From assembly GCA_009760855.2 (NCBI GenBank), contig WPIO01000036.1, positions 920,001 to 984,000 on the forward strand: a DNA stretch of 64,000 bases, given 5' to 3'. The notes under the pieces are model-generated. The model made no database searches. It was not told the DNA's origin and saw only the letters and a list, made by a program, of their open reading frames with translations. The translations under genes were made by a program, and so were the position numbers. Shown here one piece after another: positions 11,710 through 21,128 of this stretch (position 1 is the first letter of the stretch; each line of letters begins with the position of its first letter). This stretch comes from Cristatella mucedo. Lineage: Eukaryota > Bryozoa > Phylactolaemata > Cristatellidae.

Positions 11710-12040
11710 CGATGCCGTTAGACGGCAGCGAGGATGCTCAGATGGTGGCGGCCCGGAACAAGAACGATAAATATGCAGCAATTTTCCGGTCTTTTTTGAC
11801 AGCTGGCTTCTGGTCGGCAGCTGTGAGATTCTTTGTGGCTGGGAATCTTAGCCACTGGGGGCCAAACAATTAAGCGGAAGCCTAGCGGACGTCGGCATCC
11901 CGCGAGCGGAGAAAATTAAATTGAGGCTGCTCTCTCTGCGTCTCCAACGCCATTACCGGAAGCTCGGAAGCCGATTCTTCACTGTTCCTTAAACGGAGGC
12001 CAGGGTAGAACCCACGACCTCGGCAGGACAGGGCACCGCC
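11710..12040. other. unassigned stretch
   Basis: No exon seen. A short CCCACGACCTCGGC at 12012 resembles a SINE-A tRNA-like head but is too brief to call. Confidence 0.35.
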
Positions 12041-12048
12041 GACTAATG

Positions 12049-12148
<100 letters not shown>

Positions 12149-12289
12149 AATGTCACTCATCGTTAGGCGATTTTCCCTGACTGACTTAGCTCTCATAAGC
12201 AGCTACTAATGGTTTATTAATACCGTTGTACACGTAGAATTATTCTCACCTTAAATAACTAAGCTTATTTGACCAGTCTGGCAGCTGTA

Positions 12290-12660
12290 AGCTATTCGCA
12301 ATCTCAAATCCTGTATGAGTTCCTTCCTCACAAAATTCATAGCATTTTGTTTTTTTTTCCTACTTTGTTTCTAGCTCTGACTCTGTCTCACTTAACACCT
12401 CCATCTTCTCAGATGCTCTCTCGCATTCTCTGCGTTTCACTTATCTGCTCACTCATATCTTCTTTCGCCCACTCTCTCACACTTTCTATCCACTTCGTTA
12501 TCTCTCTTTCGAACCTCTCTTTCAGTCCTCTTCCCATACGTATCTTCGGTCTCTTTCTCTCTCGCCCCATCTCTCGCCCCATCTCTCGCCTACCTCTCTC
12601 TCTCTGTCTCTCTATCTCAACCTATTTCACTATTTATTTTCCCGTTTCGCCGCATGTCTG
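12290..12660. repeat. pyrimidine-rich low-complexity region
   Basis: CT-rich, imperfect TCTC/TTTC runs, with the short repeat CGCCCCATCTCT twice near 12563. A 149-codon Leu/Ser-rich open frame here has no protein-like character. Confidence 0.7.
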
Positions 12661-12805
12661 TCCATCCGCCTCCGTAATATTAAACCTTTTTATATGGCGG
12701 GTGGGGTGGGTTTATTAACTCTTGAAAGTACTTCCAAGTATTTGAGTTCCTGATTGCTTAACGGACGCGCTCACGCACATCTAAAGCCTTTTACCGCAAC
12801 GTTGC

Positions 12806-12882
12806 CTGACTTCTAGCCACCGGTTCCAACTCCTCAAGTTCAAGCCTGTGGTCTGAGACTGATCAGACAGCACAGTACATCT
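12806..12882 (-). repeat. inverted-repeat partner of 10648-10720
   Basis: Reverse complement of the 10648-10720 sequence, including CTGAGACTGATCAGA and CAGCACAGTAC, with scattered substitutions. Confidence 0.6.
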
Positions 12883-12889
12883 TAAATCT

Positions 12890-14410
12890 TTTCAATGGAG
12901 ATTAATAAATTAAGAAAGACATGCCAACACGGGTCAGCGTTCCATACGACAGTTACGGTGCCGTACTCAACTTGCATAGGGGGATTGGCATTCAGTTGCT
13001 TAAGTTGCCGTAACGGTGGGGGAGGCAGGAATATAAACTGAGAGAGATTGGCGTGTAGTCGAAAGATACACACACACACAGAGACAGAGACAGAGAGTGG
13101 TGGGAGATGACTTGGACCAGAGAATTGAAATGGCAGATCCTTAAGGCCTAGCTATCTTTCTTTTCCTTAGCAACTTTTTAAAAGTAAACAATACATTGAA
13201 ATGTCAATCAAAATGGCCGTCGGTTGATCCAAAAGATTTCTTGATGCAGCTCGTCTTGTAAGACTATACTAAAACGCTGGGGCTGTGCGTACATTAAACT
13301 TCACAGACAAGCAGCAAACATCGTGGCGCTTAAAAAGCCTTGGCACCTACGTGAGACTAGATGCAGAGTGAATAGACTTGTTGACGTCACGTCCGACATT
13401 ATTGTATTAGCTACACTAGCAAACAGCAAGCTAGTCTGTCGGTCAGAAAGCTGCTAGATACATTGACAGAGCTTTTAGCTTGATTTAGATCATATTTAGA
13501 TTCAGCCTGTGGTGACAGCGCTACAGTGGAGCCGAAACCTTGCCATTTCGTATGAGGCGTAAATGGCATTGCCATTTGCTACTTGCTGCGACTTGATGGC
13601 GAGTCGCTCGCCTACGTGCGTCAGGCGTCCTCCTGTGAGTGGGCGAGTCAGGCTTACGCACTTGGAAAACGCATTGTCGCGCTCGAATTAAGGCATCTCT
13701 TCGCACGAGTTTTCCAGGTTTGTCTCACTTTTGAACGGTTTCTCGAACTGGCGTTCACATGTAAACTCGGCCCTTTCTACAAACCAGCCTCCTCGCTCTC
13801 TATCCTCTTTAAGCGCTAGTATTGCGCATCAGGCATATTTCCACATCTCGTCATCTGTAGTAATGCGACACGGCTGAGCGGCTTTGACTGCCAGCCTTGA
13901 AGAATGACGGGGTTAATGATAGACGTGCCGCTGAATAGCAATCGTTTTCTGAAACCGGGGCTGCCAAGCGTGAAGCCAGTCGCTGCAGGTCATGAACGCC
14001 AGCCAGCGCGCTGCCGTTCGTGGCTTAATATAGAATTCTCCGCTTGAGCTAGTCGGCAGGGAGGAATGTAGCTATCGCTACGCGGCAATGTGTATCCCAG
14101 CCAATGGCAGTGCTGTTGCCTAAGATTCGTGCTGCGCCCGTTCTACGCTGGGCCCCGACCTTGGCCAAGTACGCATCGAGCTGGGCTTCTACTGCTACGA
14201 ACGAGCCAAGACGCTAGCCAGTCGCAGTGCAGCATTCCTGATTTTCGGAATATACGCCATTCCTGCTCTAGTTAACGTCTGCAGGCGAGTTAATAATTCA
14301 GCGTAGTCGAGTATTGGTTTATTACCACCGTTCTAGAAAGTCGTTTGCTATTCAGCAAGATCCACACCCACAAACACAACAGTTCAAATAAATACAAGTA
14401 TATCATTCAT
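12890..14410. other. unassigned intergenic region
   Basis: No repeat family identified. Weak exon-like open frames occur at 13583-13819 and 14124-14306; neither has two convincing splice sites. Confidence 0.35.
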
Positions 14411-14417
14411 TCAATTG

Positions 14418-14535
14418 TGTAGTACCCTTAAGAGAAATTAATTTCTGTCTGCACATTGCATACTCCATCATGGCTTGAGCCCACGACCACAGTCGCTACG
14501 GTCGAGCATCTGACCCTTTGAGTCAAACCAAATCA
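14418..14535 (-). mobile_element. SINE-A, diverged
   Basis: Reverse complement: CCCTTAAGAGAAATTAATTTCTGTCTG stem-loop remnant, then GGCTTGAGCCCACGACC (B-box region) and GAGTCAAACCAAATC (5' head). Confidence 0.6.
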
Positions 14536-14816
14536 CGATAGGAGAACAGCTCAATTCCCTACTTAGCTCAAAAAATACCTTGCCGTGGAATATGAAAGCA
14601 TGTTCTTTGGAGCTAAAACTTTTTTATTATATCTTTTGACTATATCAAATTAAGCGTAGTCATTAAAGTAGCCGTCTGCACTGTTCCGCCATCAGAATTC
14701 GGGCCATCTAAACAACAGTTTTCAGACTAGCTGCCGCCAGTATGAGCGCAAGCTTCCATAGACCTCTTTAGTTGATTGGAGGTTTTAGCCATTTAATGAC
14801 ACCGTCACAATTATAC

Positions 14817-15016
14817 GTAGCAACATATTGGCTGCGTTGCAATCCCACAAGCACACTGAAGGCTAAAACACAGGCAGGAGCCACGAGTGCAGCGTATCAC
14901 GTGATAGCAACGTGTCGTAGCAACATATTGGCTGCGTCGCAATCCCACAAGCACTCTGAAGGCCAAAACACAGGCAGAAGCCACGAGTGAAGCGTATCAC
15001 GTGATAGCCACATCTC
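14817..15016 (+). repeat. 100-bp tandem duplication
   Basis: Two copies of exactly 100 bp (14817-14916, 14917-15016) with about eight differences, starting GTAGCAACATATTGGCTGCG and each containing TCACGTGATAGC. No coding frame. Confidence 0.95.
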
Positions 15017-15279
15017 GAAGCTCGACGATAAGTAAATTGCCGGTTGGAAAGAAGAATCTCCGATCTTAATTATAATTGTAATGCAAATATCTTTTTCTAA
15101 CTGCGAATTAAAATCGATTGGTTACACGTTAGATTTTATATTTGTTATGTGAGTTCGCAATGTGAGGGTCGCTGACCAGAAGCTTCAAACAATGCGGCAC
15201 ATTCGATCCTGTGCTTCAATTCGGTAGACGGCCGCAGCTGCACAAGATTAACGTTGTTGCTCACAACGGAAAAGTGTTT

Positions 15280-15326
15280 TGAAGCACTATCGGAGAGTTT
15301 AATCTCTTTCTAAGCTCTTTAGATAG
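15280..15326 (-). mobile_element. L2-A tail remnant
   Basis: Only the terminal stem-loop region survives (AGCACTATCGGAGAGTTTAATCTC...AAGCTCTTTA), with substitutions and no (AAT)n. Confidence 0.5.
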
Positions 15327-15799
15327 GCTGTAACTGGAACAAGCCACAGTGGAGCGCTGTCGTCCCTGGGGGGGGGCAAGGACACGCCTTTTTACCATCG
15401 ACGCGGCTTGTCAGAACCGGCTGCTTCACTTGAATCCAGCTGTTCATCGTTCGTTCGGCGATTTCTCGTCGGGACCTACTACTCAGTGAAAAGCGCAAGC
15501 AGCCGCAACTCTCTGAACCGGAACTTTCGGCTCCCTTCTCTTTTTTTTTATGATGACACTGACAAGAAGGTTCGAATTGCATCCTTGGAGAATCGAGTAT
15601 ATTGTTTGGGCAATTTGCATTCGCTCAAAAGGAAGCTCGAATCGAATGGCTTGCGATTACATGCAGAGTAAAGAAAACACTCGCAAGCACACGCGAAGCA
15701 CAACAGACGCGGCCGAAGCAAGTTTTCTGGAATGGGAGGTCATTTTTAGGGTTTATTTTGAAGTCAAGTAAGGGGATCGCAAAATCAGTCCACAGTTAG

Positions 15800-15887
15800 C
15801 TCAGTGCTTCTCGATCGTGCTTCCTTTGCAGCAAATTTAAAGCGCCTAGGAAGAGATTGAGTTCTCTGAGGGCGCTATATCAAATGC

Positions 15888-15920
<33 letters not shown>
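15800..15920 (+). mobile_element. L2-A 3' end
   Basis: CCTTTGCAGCAAATTTAAAGCGCCT, stem-loop and a clean (ATT)n tail of about nine units at 15892-15920. Confidence 0.85.
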
Positions 15921-15922
<2 letters not shown>

Positions 15923-16165
15923 GGCTTTGGAAACGCACGACCTGAAGCCTTGGCTGCCAAACGCTTTTGTGGGTTTTTGAGACAGAGCCAAGAGACATGA
16001 GTCAGTAGGGTGCATGATGCCTAAGAAGCCGGGTGAATACATGTTTTCTGATAGTTTTTTAATAGGCCGGAGCAAGATAAGAACGATATCTAAAATTGAA
16101 CGACAAAAACCTTGAGCTATACAGACTGCTTGATTTGTAACCAGCTAAGGGCGCTCCTTTGCGAT
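15921..16165 (-). mobile_element. L2-A fragment, diverged
   Basis: Weak match to the RT C-terminal region of the best copy (equivalent of AACGACAAAAACCTTGA...TTTGTAACCAG near 21650-21680), head-to-tail against the preceding (ATT)n. Confidence 0.5.
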
Positions 16166-16994
16166 GCGTCCGTGTGATTAAGTCACAGCGGTATGAGCAC
16201 TCTTTGTTGTCGATATGTGCGCTGAAAAATTATGTTAAATGTATGCAGAATGTCGTGCAAATCTGGTGCTTGCATCAATCCCTTCCATGTTGAATCTAAA
16301 TGAGATCGAACAGCAACTGCAAAATGAAAAATAGCTTAACTCGCACATGGGCTTCCATTTCAGCCTTCGCACACGCTAAAAGTCATCCGGTAGAGAGCGG
16401 TAACTAATAACACCATCGCATTGAAACCTAGACGAACATTATTCATGGTGCTGGCCGCTGCCACGATGGCTATCTTCGCAACTAGAATCGAATCCATTGA
16501 ATGACCTGCGCGGCACTGTTTCTCTTCCCTGCGTGCCGATTAATAAAGCATATCACTCGACCGGCTCAAATCAGAGTAGTTGATCGAAATAAAAATTTGC
16601 TATTCGAAACAATGTTGTTCTTGAGGTTTCACCTTGGAATGATCGGCAAGATCATTGAATGTAGAATACGCTCCTATCCTGCAAGTCAATCCGATCAGCG
16701 GACTAGGATCCCATTGGCGAGCCGAATACGCTAGCAACCGCAACACCGCGGCAATTTCAACTCACACAGATGCGCTTAGTGAGAACACAAACCTTGCGAG
16801 CGTGAGAGGATGCGTGACAGGATTGGCTTGATGCGACGAGTCGAGCCTTTCGAGGCGGCTTCCGGCTTCGTAAGCAGCAGACGCCTGCTGTTGAGCGGCT
16901 TCCGGCGCGGACAGCGGCTCGCGATCGATAACACTTGGCTAGCGAGCAGCAAATCAACGTGCGGCACGCGGGACATCCGTCGAGGAGGATTTAT

Positions 16995-17163
16995 CTACCT
17001 GAGCTGCGGTCACTCGGGAACTTGAGGCGTCTCTACCTGAGCTGCGGTCACGTGAACAGGTGAGGCATCTCTACCTGAGCTGTGGTCACGTGAACAGGTG
17101 AGGCATCTCTACCTGAGCTGTGGTCACGTGAACAGGTGAGGCATCTCTACCTAAGCTGCGGTC
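16995..17163 (+). repeat. 38-bp minisatellite with E-boxes
   Basis: Copies start at 16995, 17033, 17071 and 17109, with a partial one at 17147; the period is 38 bp throughout. Copies two to four carry CACGTG followed eight bases later by CAGGTG, both canonical E-boxes; the first copy has lost them. The array lies directly upstream of the CCAAT/TATA block. Confidence 0.92.
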
Positions 17164-17164
17164 G

Positions 17165-17345
17165 ACCGCCGGGTGGTGTGGGCGCGGCCAATTGCTCGGC
17201 GATGCCGAACAACGCGCGTGCACGTAATAGCAAGGCTAGCCGGGGACGGCGGGTATAAGAGACGGCGAGTATTCCTCGTCGCCAGTGCTTTCTGAAGTTC
17301 TCAGTTTGGGCTGGGCTGACGTCTTTTGTGAATAAAGTGCTCTGA
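17165..17345 (+). promoter_or_regulatory. promoter-like or solo-LTR-like block
   Basis: GC-rich, with CCAAT at 17188-17192, TATAAG at 17254-17259 and AATAAA at 17331-17336, 77 bp after the TATA. CCAAT-TATA-AATAAA within 150 bp is the layout of an LTR U3-R boundary. No gag/pol, primer-binding site or second LTR was found and the TG...CA ends could not be fixed. A cellular promoter with a chance AATAAA is the alternative. Confidence 0.4.
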
Positions 17346-17771
17346 GACAGGCGGTGTGTCGCTCAGCGGTACTGCTCAGACTGACAAATAAGTCTGCCCC
17401 TAGGACTGTCAGAAATAGTCGATGAATTTTGAATATGCTTACATTGTCCATACGATTGCGACTTAACGAGAGTTCAGAAATGGGCCGCGAGAAAGTGGGC
17501 GTGTCCTTAATTAAACTCTCCAAAGTTCCGGCAGCGGTGCATGGCCGCGTATTGCGATAAATGGAGGGAAACTACTACTCAAATAGCGGCAAAACCAGTG
17601 CAATGCCTCAGCCAAAATTGTTCTTTGCTTGACTTCGGTTACTTTCTCGATGGGACAGGCATGCTATTTTTGAAAATCTAAAGCCAATGGTAAATGGACT
17701 ACTGAGAGACTAGATTCGCTCTAACGAATTTGGAGTGAAGACTTTCTAGTGCTAGAAAGCGGTTTAAGGCC

Positions 17772-17902
17772 GATCCGGTTTGATCCAGCGGTTAAGGTGC
17801 TCGCCCCTACTAAGGTCGTGGGCTCGAGCCCGGAGGCATATGTGAAGCGCCTGAATGGAGATTAAGTTATCTTAGGGCGCTATAGAAATTAATTATATTT
17901 TT
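17772..17902 (+). mobile_element. SINE-A
   Basis: GGTTTGATCCAGCGGTTAAGG head, GGGCTCGAGCCC B-box region, GCATATGTGAAGCGCCTGAA, stem-loop, AATTAATTATATTTTTT tail. The middle of the head is shortened. Confidence 0.85.
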
Positions 17903-17904
17903 TA

Positions 17905-20050
17905 TTATATCAGGCCTGGCACGATAAATGGAACAGCACTTGGGCTGGCCAGCTCAATTGCTTGAACAAACGGATCTGGAACCCAATAATAGCATGCTCA
18001 TAACTTGCCGTACAGAAAAATGTTCTCTCATAGAGAACGCTGCCATTCTACAGTTACCCTATAATTATCCAAGCTCGAAAGCGTCGAGCTAAATGCACTA
18101 AAATTATCAAAAGTGATGTAGTCGGTGATCATTCATATGCGCCTTTATACTGACGTAAAACATCCGTGCGCTTCCCTATGTCACCTAGAAAAGCTACTCT
18201 ACGTTTCTTTTCTTTTTTAGCTAGCGGAATGCGTGACCCAAGAACAATTATAGCTGCTTTGAAGGAAACTCTGTGTTTTGTCTCTCTCACTCACTCACCA
18301 TTTCCCGCAATGCCTACTGTGTGCAGCTTTAAAGCTCGATTATTTTCTATTCAAATCCTTAGTTTTGTTAAGCAATAAATCACATCGCCTTTGTTAATCG
18401 GCAATTTTCACCTTAATGTGTGCAAGGTGATTCCATCACTTTGACCGTGATATATTTTTTTTTATGATTCCGCCGTGACAGACTGTTCACGGCATTCCTA
18501 ACATGCTAACCAAAGCCAAAATGCCGTAAAATATTTGAGCTATTCTCGATATGCTCGCAAGAGCGCCAAAGCTTGTTAACTTTGGGCAGATTAGTATGGT
18601 AGAATCAACTTCGGACGCGACCTTGGAGTTGATCCCCCCGAGTCTACGGCTATCACACCAGCTGACTTCATCGAACGTTGTCCGAGTGCATCACTAGGCT
18701 CGATTTCAACATTTTGATTTCATAGCACACCGCCTGAATTCATTCCTTGCTGAATGAGTTTGGCACCCACTTTGTGTGAGTTCATCGCGAGGATCATTCT
18801 TTCGTTCACTTTTGCACTGTTAAACTTCATCAGTGTTGGACAGTTTGAACGCTACCTTAATTTATGCATTTAAAAATTGGGGAATTTTCTTTAATAACAT
18901 TCGTCTGAGGAACCATTAACGGGAATCAACAGCCGCTGAGCGCTACTATACATAGCTCGGTTTCCAAATGCTACTCGAGACTGAATTGAATAATTGCTGG
19001 CTGAGGCGTCGTATCGGGAAGTAAGTCCTATTTTGGCTCACAAATTTGCAATTGAATTACTCTTCGTGACATTGTGATAACATTGTATGTCTACATTTGT
19101 ATAAATGGGAGCTGCGAGACCTCGCGCTCATTCCTTCTGAGCTGGTGAGTTTGTCAGGAGGTAAGGCAGGAACAGTCAAGAGAAAGCTTATTCATTCCCC
19201 CTCTTTTGGGTTTTTGGCATAAAGCTTTTGCTTTTGAAATTCCACAGTGGAATTTGTTTAACCCTGATCTGTAGCTAACCCTTTGACACATAATGTCGTC
19301 ACATTTCGTATTGATATTTAATGCCATAATTCATTGATTTGTATACTACGTCTGAGCTTCAGATGTAAAGATACGGCAAAATGAGTAAAACGTGTTTTTA
19401 TATATTTGTGCATTATATCAACAATTTTAAGTCATGAATATTCTTTATTTTTAATGTTTCTCAGATACAAAAAATTCCAGTCACATTTCTTTCTTGCATT
19501 TTATTTTGATTATGTAAGATCAACTATGCAATCAGCAAGAACGACAATAATTAAAACCTTCCTTGCACATAAATGCTGGTAAATGCCGTAGCTGTTTAGA
19601 GGCTCAATCAACCAAAAAGTCTTGTAAAAGAAAATACTTTATAAAAGTTATGAAATGAAAAAATGTATATACGTAAAGAATATATGCCGACAAGATTATC
19701 GGTAGATAAAAATTAATCTTTTCCGGCTGACGCGTGCACTCTTATTTTTCGCTTTCTTTTCACTGTCTTTGGACTCCTAAATTACTCTGAAATTGATTTG
19801 ATGGTAATACCAGATTGACATTAAACGCAGATCGTCAGCGGCAGCTTAATAACGCATTTTCCGTTCCACCTTTTTTTACACTCCTGTAATCACCGAAAGA
19901 TTCGATCGCTTTCGCATTGCAAGCAGAAAAAATTGTCAATGTAATTCGTAGCTTCCCTTCCTAGAACATTGCTTGAATATATTCTCACCTACTATTGTTT
20001 TATTTAAATTTTTAAATGCTGCTCTCTTTTTCTTTCGTTCGCTGTGACGT
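17905..20050. other. unassigned AT-rich region
   Basis: About 2 kb with no repeat-family match and no convincing exon; it becomes steadily AT-rich toward 19-20 kb, consistent with an intron upstream of the exon at 20056-20475. Confidence 0.4.
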
Positions 20051-20055
20051 TCTAG

Positions 20056-20475
20056 ACGCTGCGTCAGCCAGTACGGCAATTCAAATGTTGCCGCTTCGAT
20101 CTACCCCTTCCGGCTCAATTACTTCAGCCATCAGTGACACCTCTGACCAGCACGAAAAATACATGAATGCAGACCAGAGGTTGAATCTCGTAGGCTGCTC
20201 CTTCTTATTTGAAGAAAGTGACCCCGCAGTGACAAGGCAGAAGGCGTCGGACGAGTGTGAGTCGAATAGCAAGCAGCTGCAGAAGTTAAGGCTGCACTGC
20301 GACAAGCTGGCAGACGCTGATAAGCTGGCTCCAGGAATTAACCCGCAGCAGTGGTTTGACATGACGACAAACTCGGAGTCTAACGCCGACGCAGTCCACA
20401 GTAGCAATCGGTCGGTAGTGTGGATTGAAAAGAAACCAGGCGATCCTCCGGTAAAGCTTGGAGTTATCTCTCCAG
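20056..20475 (+). CDS. internal exon of an unrecognised gene
   Basis: A 420-nt open stretch between a good acceptor (CTCTTTTTCTTTCGTTCGCT...TTCTAG) and a good donor (CAG|GTAGGA), phase 1 at both ends. It codes for 140 residues of ordinary hydrophilic protein: a Ser/Thr-rich start (STPSGSITSAISDTSDQHE), a Lys/Asp-rich helical part (KQLQKLRLHCDKLADADKL), then NPQQWFDMTT and SVVWIEKKPGDPPVKLG. Base composition is clearly higher in GC than its flanks. No family recognised. The neighbouring exons were not located. Antisense open frame 20081-20407 has no splice support. Confidence 0.6.
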
Positions 20476-20831
20476 GTAGGAAGCTTTTAAACTGAGCAAA
20501 ATTTGGCTTTGTCCTCTTTAAATCTCGCGTTCAGCCTTCAGCTCTCTTTTGCATCGTCTTGTGTATATTTGAACAATCAGCTACTATCGAGCTATCGAAC
20601 CATCAGAACATTTGAACTATCAGCTTAGATAATTTACCGTGGAGTGTCCTTGAGCCGCAGTGTTTTATTTTTTTCTACCTATTTTAGCTGTTACTGCTAC
20701 CTCGATCTGTAGCCTTTCTTGTCTTATATCTCTCGTCGTCCTTCGTATGTCGCCTCTTTCCCAGGTCCTTGAGGGAACATCATTTCAAATTCCGTCGCCC
20801 CGTGCTTATTGGTCTGGATTAGGTTAATACT

Positions 20832-20975
20832 GCGGAGCTGTTTTGGCCCAGTGGCTAAGGTGCTCGCCCCGGGGACCAAGGTCTGGCCGAGTTTTTGGGC
20901 TCGAGCCCCTTGGCATATGTGAAGTGCCTGTACAGAGATTAAGTTTATCTTAGGGCTACACTAATGAATTATTTT
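20832..20975 (+). mobile_element. SINE-A
   Basis: Almost complete head (TTTTGGCCCAGTGGCTAAGG; GGGCTCGAGCCCC), GCATATGTGAAGTGCCTG, stem-loop with one insertion, TAATGAATTATTTTTTATT tail. Confidence 0.88.
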
Positions 20976-21128
20976 TTATTGAGAAGTGGATTCGGTTAGA
21001 ACAGCGTTTTTGGTCTTCTAGGAACTGTCTGGGTTTTGTCAGGCTGAGTGAAACTAAACAGTAGCAAAAGACCATATATGACAAAGGACTTGTGATAGAA
21101 ATGTTTATAATTAAGTAATCTGAGCCAA

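Noticed and set aside
16995-17163. CRISPR-like array
   Set aside because: The repeats are contiguous with no unique spacers, and the genome is eukaryotic.
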